Shown here: positions 11,921-24,140 of the stretch, one piece after another
How the letters are laid out: each line of letters starts with the position of its first letter
Numbering within the stretch: position 1 is the stretch's first letter
Assembly (NCBI RefSeq): GCF_023065955.2
Contig: NW_026622819.1
Span: forward strand, 2,527,501-2,591,500
DNA length: 64,000 nt
DNA from: Ursus arctos
Taxonomy: Eukaryota > Chordata > Mammalia > Carnivora > Ursidae
Direction of reading: 5' to 3'
Notes under the pieces: generated by a model
What the model saw: only the letters and a program-made list of their open reading frames with translations
The model's database searches: none
What the model was told of the DNA's origin: nothing
Made by a program: the position numbers and the translations under genes

Positions 11921-12630
11921 CACTAGTTTCCTGCTTCTGCTGTTACAAATGAGCATACACGGTAGGGCTTACAACCATTTACCGCTCTGGACGTCAGAGC
12001 CCGAAATGGGTCTCACCGAGGTAAAATCAAGGTGCTGGCAGGGTCGGGTTGGGTCACAGGCTTCTCACATCTCACAGAGTGGAGGACTGCAGGAGTTCTG
12101 TGGGGTTCTCTCATAAGGACACCGGTCCCATCGTGAATCTGAATTTCCCATCAGCAGAGTTTGCCTCTATTAGCAGCTACCTGTGTTCAGTTACTTGTGC
12201 CGTGACTGCAGCTGGAATTAACAACTCTTTACTGAAAGGAGGATTTAGGGACTCCCAGGTGGCCAAGCACCATGACCTAAGCACCTCCCACAGGCCCCGC
12301 CTCCTAGCACCATCACTGTTGGTGGTTATGGTTTCAACATATAAATTTGGGAGGACACAACTCTTCTGACCTCAGAACCCACATTCTCTGGCCCATGGCC
12401 CCTTCCATCTACAAAGCCGGCAACCCCATTGCTCTGAAGGCGGCTTCTGTTGTCCAGGCCCCCCTCTGACTCTGGCTCTCCTGTCTCCCTCCTTCACTGA
12501 TTGATAAGGACCCCTGAGAGAACCCAGGATAATCTCCCCATCTCGAGGTCAGATGACAAGCAACCTCAGTTCCATCTGCGACCTTAATCCCCTGGGCCAC
12601 GTGACACAGTGTACCCACCTGCGGCTTTCA
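11921..12630 (-). mobile_element. MLT1-type LTR carrying an inserted MaLR fragment
   Basis: The outer LTR shows its reversed 3' end at 11921-12055 (actagtttcctgcttctgct, then gaaatgggtctcaccgagg). It resumes at about 12373 (ctggcccatggccccttcc, aggataatctccccatctcg, accttaatcccctgggccac). The roughly 315 bases in between do not belong to it. Both portions fit one MLT1D-like LTR on the minus strand. Confidence 0.7.
12056..12372 (-). mobile_element. Second MaLR-type LTR fragment nested in the first, itself interrupted
   Basis: The right part (ccccgcctcctagcaccatc, ggtttcaacatataaatttg, ggaggacacaac) is the reversed 5' end of a MaLR LTR of the MLT1A/MST group. The left part (ttctctcataaggacaccgg, tcccatcgtg) is its middle. 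About 125 bases at 12139-12265 separate parts that are adjacent in the consensus, so a third event, an insertion or a substitution, lies inside. Confidence 0.6.
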
Positions 12631-12927
12631 GTCACTGCGCCAACAGCTAACACGTTGTAGATGATCCATTAACCCTTGTGTAACACACAACGTTGCGTAG
12701 TAAAATACCTGCATTTGTCTGCAATGAAGGAGTCCCTCTCATTGATTTTGTACTTGTAAACTATACACAAATAGCCAATTTTCAGTGAGAAAGCTGGTTT
12801 TACCTTTTACAAATCTGAGACCTTATTATTTGCTCAATAAAAATAATGTTTGCTTAATTTGCCTTATGTTCTAGTATCTTCTATATAAGCAATGGATATT
12901 ATCTCTGAAATGATATTTTGTTTACAA
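12631..12927. other. Unique AT-rich non-coding DNA
   Basis: Nothing recognised. Confidence 0.4.
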
Positions 12928-12943
12928 AAGTGAAATACTTTTC

Positions 12944-13606
12944 TTTTTCTTTTCTTTCTTTTTCTTTTTGATAAAGAAGTTGGACTTTATTTTGAGCCAT
13001 TCAACTAAGACTGGCAATTCATGAGGCTTTCCGTTTTTTAATTTATTTTTATTTATTTTCACTTATTTTATGTCAGTCACCATACAGTACTTCATTAGTT
13101 TTTGACGTAGTGTTCTGTGATTCATTATTTGCGTATAACACCCAGTGCTCCTTGCAGTACGTGCCCTCCTTAGTACCCATCACCGGCCTATCCCAATCCA
13201 CCACTCCCCTCCCCTCCGAAACCCTCAGTTTGTTTCCCAGAGTCCATAGCCTCTCATGGCTCGTCTCCCCGTCTGATTTCCCCCTTTCATTTTTCGCTTC
13301 CTTCTCCTGATATCCTCCATGTTATTCCTTATGTTCCACATATGAGTGAAACCATTTGATAATTGTCTTTCTCCCCAAAGATACAGATGTGGTAAAAAGA
13401 AGGGGAACATACCCCCCAATGTTCATAGCAGCAATGTCCACAACAGCCAAACTGTGGAAGGAGCCGAGATGCCCTTCAACAGATGAATGGATAAAGGAGA
13501 TGTGGTCCATACATACAATGGAATATTACTCAGCCATCAGAAGGGATGAATACCCACCATTTGCACCAACATGGACCGGACTGGAGGCGATTATGCTAAG
13601 TGAAAT
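12944..13606 (-). mobile_element. Young L1 3' end with 5' inversion and apparent 3' transduction
   Basis: From left to right: a pyrimidine tract at 12944-12969 (final poly-A reversed); about 63 bases of non-L1 sequence containing a reversed AATAAA; a second T/A-rich tract at 13034-13070 (the L1's own tail reversed); the reversed carnivoran L1 3' UTR to about 13375; then the immediately upstream L1 piece in + orientation (ccaaagatacagatgtggta to atgctaagtgaaataagt). Candidate duplications at 12928-12943 and 13607-13622 match at 15 of 16 bases. No ORF is intact. Confidence 0.85.
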
Positions 13607-13622
13607 AAGTGAAATATTTTTC

Positions 13623-14373
13623 AAATACATGTTCCTTTGTTTTCTATCCCTAATGCGTGGATGTACATTAAAATTGCTTGGTGTGTTTTTAAAATGTTAG
13701 TTTATTTATAACACCTCCCTAATGGGTGGACTTAATCTTTAGAATCCTCATTATTCTACAACCAGAAGGGTGTTATGGGCCAACTTATGCCAGACAGCAT
13801 GGCTGGTTAACATCTGGGATAATATTACCTGCAACCCTACATTTGGAGTAATAAAGTTGAAGGATATGGCCGTGAAGAGCCTCTTTATGACTGTGTTATA
13901 CTCTAGCAAATTAATATTAGTGTGGTTTTTTTCTTAACGCTATTTCTCTATGTGTCTGGAACATTACCAGAGTCTCTCACTGTGTAAGTCTGGTCATCCC
14001 TAAACGAGGAAATTGCCACAATATGCAAGAAATTAAAGACAGTTCCCTGGAATGGACTCATTTAAATGAGAAGGGGTCACATACCTCTGGAGAGCTCGAC
14101 CAGAATGGGTGTCTGTGACCTACTGGGGTCTACATGAATCCATTTCCTGTTATGTCGTGTGGACCTTGAACCATGCTAGGCAGATATCCATTACTTGAGT
14201 GATCGCGTTAACATGTTGACGAATGTACAGGTCTTCAGCACATGTAAGAAGCCACTAGACTTTAAGGTTTGCATCGTCACGTATCTGATACACCTTCTTA
14301 TCAGATCAGGCACTTTTCCTTCAATGCACTTATAACAGTTGTAATGATGTGCTTATTTTGCATTCAGATGTTT
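13623..14373. other. Unique non-coding DNA
   Basis: No recognised repeat or exon. Confidence 0.4.
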
Positions 14374-14387
14374 AAACCCTTCTTTTA

Positions 14388-14577
14388 TTTACTTTTTTAA
14401 AGATTTTATTTATCTATTTGAGAGAGAGAGAGCAGAAGCAGGGGGAGCAGCAAGCAGAGGGAGAAGCGGACCCTCTGCAGAGCAGGGAGTCTGACGTGGG
14501 GCTTGATTCCAGGACCCCGGGACCATGACCTGAGCCAAAGGCAGACGCGTCACCAACTGAGCCACCCAGGCGGCCCT
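14388..14577 (-). mobile_element. CAN SINE, reversed, full length
   Basis: The tail (acttttttaaagattttatt), a purine block, gggagtctgacgtggggctt, gaccatgacctgagcc and the head (caactgagccacccagg) read on the minus strand. Target-site duplications at 14374-14387 and 14578-14591 match at 13 of 14 bases (aaacccttctttta versus aaatccttctttta). Confidence 0.95.
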
Positions 14578-14591
14578 AAATCCTTCTTTTA

Positions 14592-15649
14592 GTGAAGAGT
14601 TGTTAATTCAGCTCCAGTCACCACGCAAGTAACTGAACACAGGTAGCTGCTAACACAGGCAAACTCTGCCGATGGGAGATTCGGATTCTAGGGGACGAGG
14701 CAGAGAGCAGGGTGTGAAGTAGTCGCAGGACTCACTTGCTCCCTGTGGTACCGCTGAGGAAGAGGCAGACAACGTGCAGTGCCGGCTGTGGGAGGCCGTC
14801 CGGGAAAGCAGCTCCAGGGAGCCACGTGGAGCTTGTGTTTCCAAATGCCAAGTGACGAATCCACATCAGTGGGATGGTCCTGGGTTCCCAATGACTTCAT
14901 GGCTGTTAAAAACCACATTCCCGTAATGATCACTGATCTTGGCCTATTACGTGCCAAGCTCTTTTCATACCGCAGAGGCCAGTGGAATTAACGCCCGTGA
15001 ATAGAGAATGGAGCAGACGCACAAGGCTTAGTGGGGTCACGTCAGCTGGATGTGCTGGGAATCCTGTTTCTCTGCAGCCTTACCCAAGCCACCTCGAGCG
15101 CCTCCATACCCCTGTCTGGGGCAGCAGGAGACGCAGTATTGCACAGTTCTCCACCTTCACCTCTGATCAACCGAAAGGATGTTGCTTGGACACCAGAGCT
15201 TGTCGTGGAGGCTCCTCGGGCACCAACTGTGCCTCCAGTGGTTATGAGGTGATAGGGAGGCCTGAAGGCACCAGGGACCCTTGGTTGGGATGTGGCTCGC
15301 AGTCCCCATGGCAGACGCTACTTGCCAACCAGTATAGAAGTCCATCGACATTTTAACTATCACCGAAGGTGTACCTGTGCATGCTGGCCAGCACCAGCCT
15401 GCCCTCTCAGAACAGCCTTGTGTGCTGTGACCCCACCCCTGAGTCACTGACAGGCTCCGGTTGGTCATCTGGCCTGGGTTGACTCATGCCTTCAATGGCC
15501 CTGGCTGCACGGTTGACCCAAGCTGTCTGGTCAGAACCCTTCCTTCAGGGTCTGTAAAATAGAAATGCAAGTGGGTTTCCACTGGCCATGGAGGAGATGA
15601 TAGCCAGCATAAAGGATGGGGTGGGGGAACTATGTCTCCCAATCGAGAA
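14592..15649. other. Unique non-coding DNA
   Basis: GC-balanced. Several open stretches up to 124 codons overlap on both strands with no protein-like features. Nothing recognised. Confidence 0.4.
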
Positions 15650-15686
15650 AGATAGATGACCAATGATAGATAGATGATAGATAGAT

Positions 15687-15733
<47 letters not shown>

Positions 15734-15871
15734 GATAGATGTTGGAGAGATGATAGAGGGATGATAAATGGGTAGTAGATGTTAGACAATAGAAAGATAG
15801 ATGATAGATGGATAAAAGGATAGGTGATAGATGATGGATGGATAGATAGATAAAGAAAGAGAGAAAGAAAA
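15650..15871 (+). repeat. (GATA)n / (GATG) tetranucleotide microsatellite
   Basis: About 220 bases of GATA repeats with GATG and other variants, the purest run at 15690-15732. It opens a long minus-strand frame of Y, L, S and I codons that is a repeat artefact, not a gene. Likely length-polymorphic. Confidence 0.97.
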
Positions 15872-18800
15872 TTTTGGAAATAAAACAAACAAAAAATCAA
15901 ATTTAAAAAGCACACATCTCAAAAATAAAACTATTATTAAACAGCTAGAAATCACTTATTTTGACTAATTATATTCTAATTTGGAGTTTAGGTAGAGCCT
16001 GTCCAAGGTTTGTTTCTTTTTCTATTTAATAAGAGTGATCTTTTAAATATGCATTTCTTTCTAGATGCATCTTAAAATGCGAGGCATCTACAGACCACCT
16101 ATTCCAATTCCCTCGTGGTACAGATGAAGAATGAGAGTTTAGTTAAGCTATTTGCATTTCTACTTTTCTGTGGAAATAACACCCTTCATGACTGATATTT
16201 TGAGATTGTTTCTGAGTGCATGAATGACAGTTCTTTGCCCGTGGTCTGCCTGGGGACTGCAGGGCATACAGGAGACCCTCCTTTGGGTGACCTTGTTCAT
16301 GCTGGGTCCCTTCAACTGTGGATGGAGAGAGATGTCCTGATCTTGGGCCTACAAGGTAGACCTTGTGAATCATTCCCCTTCTTGGGACTTTCCAGTTGCG
16401 TGGAAGACAGCAACTTGCCCCTGACCGGGGTCCCTGCTTGGTGGTGAGCCTCACAGCACATCCCCAGCCAGAAACAGTCGTGTGTTTTATTGTGCTTGCG
16501 CACCGTGCAAAGCAATGTCTTGCCAAACCAAGAGAGGTGGTGGCCTTGGTCAGTGCAGGCGGGACTGAACCTTCCTGGAAACAGCTTCTGGAAAACACCT
16601 GCAAGGCACATCTAATATCAAGCAGGGCGGGAATGGTGACCCACTTTCACGGCCAAGCACTCACTCGTCATTTGGGGTCAGACACTTGATGAGGCGTGAA
16701 GAAAGGATTCTCTCCCACCACCCAGCGTGACTCTGACCATCACGTTCTCATTCTTTGCCAAAGTCCCTGGCCTTTTATTTTCCTGGACTGAATGGTTTTT
16801 AAGATTTCTCTGAAGATCTTTTCTTCCTTCACCTTGAATCACTCCCGTGACTGTGCTCTGAGCCTACTCGAGCTATCTGTCTGGCCGGGAGAAGAAAGGT
16901 CAGTCCATGAGGAGACAGAGTAACTCCGCTGATGTGTAAAGAGCTCTGAATGCAAAGGAGGAGATGTGTTCTCTGGCAGAGGCAGGACAGACGGGGACTT
17001 TTTAATTGTTCCCCCTTGCACCTGTATCAGTATTCAGTGAAAATCACAGAAAGGCGTATTTAGCTCAATAAAAGGAAGCCATGTCTGACAGCCCCGTAAC
17101 TGGGCTTAAACAGAACAAGGTGACTCGCCAAGGGGAAGTTGGAAAGTTTGCCGACTGGAAAGTAGCCGACGGGAGCTGAGTGATCGGTGGTCAGTGGTTC
17201 GGTGAAGGGCACTCCATCAGGGCTGGGATACAGGTCTCTGCAATGGATCCCAGGATCCCCCACCACATCCCTTCCTCAAGGCTGAAGCACCCACCCCCTC
17301 CCCCAGCTTCTGGGAGTGTCACCTGCTGAAGGCCCAGAGAATCGCCTTAGCCAAAGTCACACCTGGGCCCGGGGGCGGCAGCAGCTTGATGGTGAAGGAG
17401 GAGCACTGGCAGCCCCCGGGGCCGCACTGAGGGTCACCACGCTCTGGAACCAGCAGAGACGGCGGCGGCCACTGCACTGCAGGCTGACTCCCCCACCGGG
17501 GCATCTGCCAGTTCTCCTAGCATACCTCCCGCATAGCTCCGCTCATGCCACTGCCCTTCCAGGGACATGGGTCAGACACAGCCCCTCAGGTTTCCTACTG
17601 CGTGTGGGTGTTGAGAACATTCCCATTTCTTCTCTTTCTAGCTGAGGAGGAGTGACAAATAAGCCACACCTTGTTTCTCATACACTGGCCGTTGCAGGTC
17701 TGTGGCCAGGGTGGTGATAACCACCCCCGAGCTCTGCCATCTTCTGCACCCACCCCTGCACCCGATTCTCCGCATGTTGCTGGAAGGCAGCAGGGACTCA
17801 CCTGAGTTAAGCTCCCAGGTGGGAGGTTCATGACTGCTGAGGACACAAAGACACAACTGCCCAGAAGGCCGGACCGCCACGTAGCCGACCTCGGATCATA
17901 GCCCTCGGATCAGGCTCTCGCAGAGACCTGGTCTCTCTGGCTTCATCTCCCCGCACCGGCTCACGCCCTGCACGCTGTGTGCTCACCAAACAGTGAGCAA
18001 GGGAATGGATGACGAATGAATGAGCTCCTGTCCCATGGCCGCTGCTCTCTGGACAGTTCAGTCAGACTTGGCTCCTCACCTCGTGGATCTCGTGCTGCTC
18101 AGCCCTTCCCAGGTGACCCGTATTTACTAGAAATGAGCCGTCCTGTGTCTAAGTGGGCTCTTGGAGGTCAGCCTCAGTTGGTGTTTCTGGACCCTGCCGC
18201 ATTCTCACCCACAGCACTGTGCCGGTCAAACGCCGTGCAAGTATTAGTTTTTACTTGCCCTGTAATTTCCTCCCTGAGCTCCACAGACCTGTCTCACAGA
18301 TGCGGGTGCCAAATTGGAAGGACCCTCAGAAGCTTCCTGAATGCCGCCCCCCCCAACAGTGGCCTCCGGAATTCTAGGCATTATGATGTAAATGTTAATG
18401 AACAATGAGCAGGCGTGCGACTTTCATCTCGCCATTTCATGAGGACGGTGGCTCTGGACATGGGTCAGTTAGGTCATTTAGTTAAAACTCGGCACTAATG
18501 AGACCAGGATAGAGACCTGGGCCCCTTATGGCCAATTAACTCTGAGCAAAGAGAAAAACTCAGTTCCATGGTCAAAAGCTACCCTCTTCAGTGCAGTTAG
18601 CTCTTCCATAAATGTGTGATGTTGACCCCGAAGGGGAACAGAGCGGAGGAGGAGGGGCGGCTCAGCGCATAACACCGTCCCAGCTCAGAAAAGCCATCGG
18701 CAGCAGACAGGTGCTCTCTGCACGCTGGGGCCGCTCCCTGTGGGGGAACAACGGGACTAAATCTCCTGAGATGAAGACAAACCCTCGTTTTGTCAAGTCT

Positions 18801-20790
18801 GGTATCTCTGTAAGAAGCAGCTTTGGAGATCACGTTTCTAAACCTTTGGCTTTATTGAGGCACCGACCTCACTGCTTTGTTGGCGACCCACCATATAAAC
18901 AGGCTTCTGGATAGAACTGTACTTCTTGCCACAAATAATTTAACAGAATCATAATCTCCTAGGTTTATAAGGAACCGTAATGGTCACTCCCTTCAGTGAA
19001 CTGTCCAAGACGAGCTCACCTGCAGACGGGCAGGTGCCCGGTCTGTTCTGCACGGCCTTGGGGTTTAGAAAGGCTGGGTCTCTCAGCAGGGAAACTCCAA
19101 CAGTTAGGCAGCTCTGCCGATGTCGGGAGCTAACATCGCTTGTCTGCGTGGGGGTCGTGTCTGGATTAACTTTACACGTGAAAATCCACATCTACGCAGG
19201 GACACAGAATGTTCGTGTCATAAAAGTCTCCATAGTAAGACTCGCAAACACTTTCCCAGGCACATGTTTTCCTGACCCCCGTGCCCACCCATTTCCAGGA
19301 ACACACCCGTCCCAGAAGACACGCCAGCCTGGACTCCAGCCCCAGCGGTGAGCTCGGCCTGAGTTCTGCTCGTGCAGGTGGACCGCTGGCAGGCAGCCGC
19401 CTCTCCGATGCTCAAGCTTCTTCTGAGTTTGTGATCACTACACACCAGGGCCGGACACACGGTGGTGATGCCGAACGACGGCAAGAGCGCTGGGCCTCTG
19501 CAGGTCCCCGCAGACCCCCGGGACGATGGTCTGGGGCTTTCGCTCCATGGCGACAGCCCAGCAGTATTGTGTGAAGTCGAGCTCCAGTTCCCATGAAGGC
19601 AGACAGATTTACAACCATACGCATATGTGTATACACCATATAACTATAGATACCAGTTACATATAAACTTTTGAGCATCTAAACATTGGTAACATTCAAT
19701 AAACTCGGAGCAGGCCTGTTAAACAAATAGCTTCTAAGACCTCAGGGGCACAAGAATTATAGGAACATTTGTTAAAGCTCATTATTCTGGGCTCCAACAT
19801 CAGAGGTTTTACTTCCTTAAGTCTGAGGAAGAGCCTAGAAGTCAAAGTTTGTAGCAAGCCCGTCATTTGAATCTGATACTAGTTGTCTTGCAAGCCACGC
19901 TTTTGCAAACAGTGTCCTGAGTCAGGTTCATGTTTTTCTTTGCTAAAAATTTTGCACTGTAATCAGGTTTAAAAATTAATAAACTGGACCAAGAAACCCT
20001 AAAATTATTGTGTTTCTTCTAAATATTTCTAAATTCCAAATATCAAGATACATGCAAATTCATAATTCCTGAATTAAAAAACTAAAGAAGAAAATAATAT
20101 TCTCATATCCCTGCCTTGGTGTACCCTAAAACTGTCTGCTACAGATGGGAGCCCATCCCATGTTTCAAGTTAGCTGCACGCATGTGCACTACGGGCCGAT
20201 TACAACCCGTAGGCTTGACTTAGAGTGGATTCAACACAAAGGAAAGAGCCGTGCACGTTCTGTGTGATGGGTGTGCAAGGATGAGCCTCAGCCGTCCACA
20301 CTGCTGCAGACCTCAGACCCACTTCAAAACAAGACCAGGCCAGTTCCTATCCGAAGAGGTATGTGGCCAAGGATCGTTCATTTTGCTTGCCTGTGTTGAC
20401 ACACAGAGTATTTTGTGCTGTCTATAATGCACTCACTAAGGCAGAAAAGGACCAGAGCCCCAGGCGGGGCCCGAAGGGCCACCAAGCTGCGCCAGCCACC
20501 TCCCTCCTGCTTACCGGCCCCCACACCCCTGAGCCCATTCAACCAGTCACACTGTCCTCCTCTAGACCTTCGCACATCCAGACAGACACAAGTTAGAATT
20601 CTGGTTTTCCCTTTCTCTAGGAAAAAAAAAAAAAAGATTTCTGCCTTGCTCTTCCACAACCAATGGAGGCCACCGAGGTCGTGTTTCCCATAAGGAACCT
20701 GGCTGCCAGGTGAGTGTATCCACCACACAGAGAGGTGGCATCCCTTCGAGGTGGCCCCGGAATGGTCATGGCAGCACAAGCCTACTCCCC
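15872..20790. other. Unique non-coding DNA, GC-richer from 17.3 to 19.6 kb
   Basis: I recognise no exon. 17360-17480 and 19300-19560 carry above-average CpG and produce several overlapping frames of 80-150 codons on both strands without conserved motifs. 18380-18560 is AT-rich and TAAT-rich. A weak L2-like tail may lie at 17970-18030. An A14 tract at about 20622-20635 could be a lost retrotransposon tail, but no element is seen upstream. Confidence 0.35.
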
Positions 20791-20915
20791 TCTAGACTCA
20801 GAAACTTTTGAAGTCAAGGAACATGTTTTTTCATCTTTCAGGCCCAATTCTTGGCAAACTATGAAGCTTTCCATAAATATTGTTGGATGAATTAACCAAT
20901 AAATGATTCGCTCAC
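20791..20915 (+). mobile_element. L2 3' end fragment
   Basis: The pattern aaggaacatgttttttcat, cttggcaaactatgaagc, cataaatattgttggatgaa matches the 3' end of ancient L2 elements, which typically end in a 'caataaatgtttgttgaatgaa' motif. Heavily decayed, as expected. Confidence 0.55.
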
Positions 20916-22158
20916 TTTCTCTGCTTAAGCCTTTACAATTACATGAGATGAAAGGTAATTATCACGGTTGCTGTACCGCTCATTCCTGCTTCCTCTGTAA
21001 CGTCAGTGCGGACATCCTCCAGCGTTTGACTCTCCTCTCCAGGATTTTCTCAGGAATTCCCCAGAGGAACCAAGAGTTCCTCAGAGAAATAAATATTTCT
21101 TTTTTTCTTTTAGCTAAGCACTTTTCTCCGCTACAAGAAGCATTGTACGTTTATCCCGTCTCTAATACGTTAAGATGTAATGGTGTCTGAGTCCCTCTGG
21201 AATGGAACTTCAGCTCCAAAGGTTTTGAAGGGAAATAAGACGCAAGTGATCTTGGGCCAAGTATTTATCCTTTATGAAATGAGGTGAAATGAGGCAAACA
21301 ATTATGGAATTAGCTAGGAAGGAATTTAGTTTTATAATAAAATTACTCAAGTTGCAGATAATATTAATTGTGAATAATTAAGCTCAGGATTTGCCGTTTC
21401 CTTAGTGTCGTGGATGAGCATAGAGGAAAGCTACCCTCAAGCTCATGGAACGATGTCACCAAATTCTGCTCCATTCTCTTCCCCTTCAAGGGTTTACTGT
21501 CAGCTGCGTGGACTAAACTACTCTTACGTCAGAAGCCGAAAGATTTAGACTTTATGTACAGTGAGTATTTATTGAATGGATAAATAAAACACTTTAAACC
21601 TACATAAATATCACTTCAAAACATCTTCATTATTTCATGCCAATGACTCAAACTGAAGTGCTTGACGTTTGTCTAAAAATTACAAAGCATAGATTTTTTT
21701 TAAGAATAAAATATGAAAGTGCTTACACTGATTCTGAAGACGAACTATCTCCATTTCTCTGAACTCAAGGAGGAAGAACATTAAATGATCACAACGGGGT
21801 CTCTCACAAATTTGGATATTAAAATGGTTTTCTTTGAGATTTCAACAAATGCTTAACAAATAAAAGCTCACATTATGGCTTTTTTTTAAATTAAAAGTCC
21901 CAGGAATCCTTTCTAAACAAGACTTGTCGATTGGCTTTGATTGCAGCCATAACAGCCATCTCCATCACCCACTTCCGCTTCTCCATCCATCTCCTTCTCT
22001 GGGGACAACCTTGCACGGGACGAGCAGAGAGGTGACCTTTCCTATCGGCGTGCACGCGGTAAGCGAGAGGTCCCATGGCCAACACCAGGGATAGCTCATC
22101 TCCCGCGGACCTGATGAAGCGCAGCCCAGATGGGCCTGCCACGCCACACCAGCACACT
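20916..22158. other. Unique non-coding DNA, possible MIR core
   Basis: 21255-21295 (gatcttgggccaagtattta, then ctttatgaaatgagg) resembles an MIR core, weakly. 21300-21400 and 21590-21720 are AT-rich with several ATTA motifs. No exon recognised. Confidence 0.35.
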
Positions 22159-22249
22159 AATATGTTTGCTAAACTGATCAATAAGAAGATTGATAAGTCT
22201 TCTACTAGGTTAAGTTAATCTTCTTATTGATCAGCCTCGCAAACATATT
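22159..22249. repeat. Hairpin-forming inverted repeat, 33-bp arms, 25-base loop
   Basis: Arm 22159-22191 and the reverse complement of 22217-22249 agree at 30 of 33 positions. Transcribed on the minus strand, two of the three mismatches become G-U pairs, leaving a single G-A mismatch; on the + strand all three are unpaired. At 91 bases it has the size of a microRNA precursor or a tiny palindromic MITE. I cannot match it to MADE1 or any family I know. Confidence 0.85.
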
Positions 22250-24040
22250 GCTTTCCTCGGGCAGCCTCCCCTGCAGCTCCTCTCCCCCACCCCAAGCCCT
22301 GGTTGTCTGGAGCTATCAAGAAGAGAAATAGAACAACATTTTCTACATTAAATGCTTCCATTACATCAGGATCATCTTTGCCGGCAACAAACATTTCCCA
22401 GAGTAGAGGATTTATAACTGGTGGGCGCCTGACTAATTTTTCTGTGGGTTAGAATATTGATAATGATCTGGGCTCTTCCCCGCTCACACTTAGCAAGTAG
22501 ATTTTAAAGTAATAATAGTTATAAATGGAATATATTAAGTGCATCTCCAGTAACAGTGCCCAGAGCAAAGATCTTTAAAAATAAGACAACAAACAAAGCT
22601 AAAACAAAGCGTATGCCCCGTCTTCCTGTTTCATTCTTTTTCTTATTAAGGAAGGATTAAAAGTAGGGCAGATGGAAGGAACCTGGCAGGCTGGAAAGGA
22701 GCCCCAGGTAAGCACAATGATGGCAGACAAACTCTACAAGAACACCTGCTGCAGGAGCTGAGCCGGCTCAGGGCACCAGTTCTGCTCCAGCGCAGGTCAC
22801 TTCGCTTACCTTGGGAAGTGCCTCTGTGACCTTGGGCAATTAGTGATCTGTACCCCTAGATATTTTGAGAATGAATGACAGCAAACTTCCAGAAGGCTAC
22901 ATGGCAAAGAAATATTGAGACTGAAAACATAAAGCATTGTGGTCAGGTGGAAGAAGGGCAGGTTCGATGCCCAGGTGCTGTCGGAGCCTGAATATGGTGA
23001 GTCACATGCCAGCCCCGGGCACAATGGGAGGGACCTGCAGGCAAGTGTCCAGAGGGCTCCATGGAATCGCAAGGAAGCAATGAAGCTAGGGCCTTTGAGA
23101 GAAGATTTAAAGGCTCTGGGAAGTTCTGGGAAGGCAGTGGTGTCATGTAAAGCCGGAGGAAGGTGGTGTTTCAGCTAGAGGATCTGGGTGTCATGCTGCA
23201 TGGCCAGAGAGCGGCACCAAGAGCTTTCAAGCACAAAAGACCCATCACAGCCTCTGGGCAGCCCGGCCAGCGAGGGGGACACTCACCAGGTCAACCAAGT
23301 CTGATGGAGGAGTGTATGAGTGGAGAGGCCACCTTGAAGGAAAAAATACGACTTCTGTTATGTGGACCGTATATTGGGGGAAATTGTTCCATTTCATGTA
23401 TAAGCAAGGCTATTGTCTAAATGGGAATTAGGGTCTAATTCACAGGTGAGATTCCGGGAGGCATCTGCCAGGAGCAGCACCCTGGTCAGAAACAAGGAGC
23501 ATAAGCCCCATCATACCGGGTTCTGGGGGTCAAGAGCGGGTGAAGGAGGCAAGTGCACGTGCCTCAGCTGAGTGCTCCTGAAAGATCTTGCAGCTCTTCC
23601 TCGGAGCAACAGGCGTGCAGGCACTCTTCCAGCTGTGAGCATCTTCCCCCCCGTTAAGGACGTGTTTGTCTAGGATTATTTGTGGAGAGCCCCGTTGTCC
23701 GGTGTCAGAACTGCCCCCACTGAATGCCTGCAGCACCAGGAAGCGGTCAACCTCCGCATTCCCTGCTCGGCACGTCCCCTGCGGGGCACTGACTCTAACA
23801 TAGAAGTCTGTGGGTTTAAGACCTTCAGGAAAATGCTTAGTCAGCAAATGGGGGACAGTTTTGACCTCACCTCCCCCAACCTTCCTTGACTCTTCCACCC
23901 CACACTTCTCTGCTGCGACAGGTCAGTGCTCTCCTCAGGCCCCGCAGCCAGCTGGCTTTGCTCTGCGTGGCCCTACTGAAACATACGGGTCTGCCTATGT
24001 ATGAGTCGCTTAGCAGTCTCTGAGCGTCTTCATCACGGGC
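22250..24040. other. Unique non-coding DNA
   Basis: No recognised exon. A phrase like an MIR core (gtgaccttgggcaattag) at 22827-22844 is too short to call. Confidence 0.35.
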
Positions 24041-24140
24041 CTCTCCAATCTATGTCTTTTTAACCTTTATGTGCCCCTGGCTTTTCACAGCACAAATGGT
24101 GGCGATCAGTGAGTATGTGCTGAATAATAGTTGAATAAAG
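24041..24140 (+). mobile_element. L2 3' end fragment
   Basis: The sequence gagtatgtgctgaataatag followed by ttgaataaagg, preceded by a decayed 'gtgcccctggcttttcaca' segment, resembles the terminal part of L2. Short and old. Confidence 0.4.

Noticed and set aside
15484..15915. 143-codon minus-strand frame
   Set aside because: Most of it is translated GATA microsatellite.
16143..16604. 153-codon minus-strand frame
   Set aside because: No recognisable family, and overlapping frames of similar length exist on both strands.
20622..20640. Poly-A as a possible processed pseudogene tail
   Set aside because: No recognisable cDNA-like sequence upstream and no target-site duplication found.
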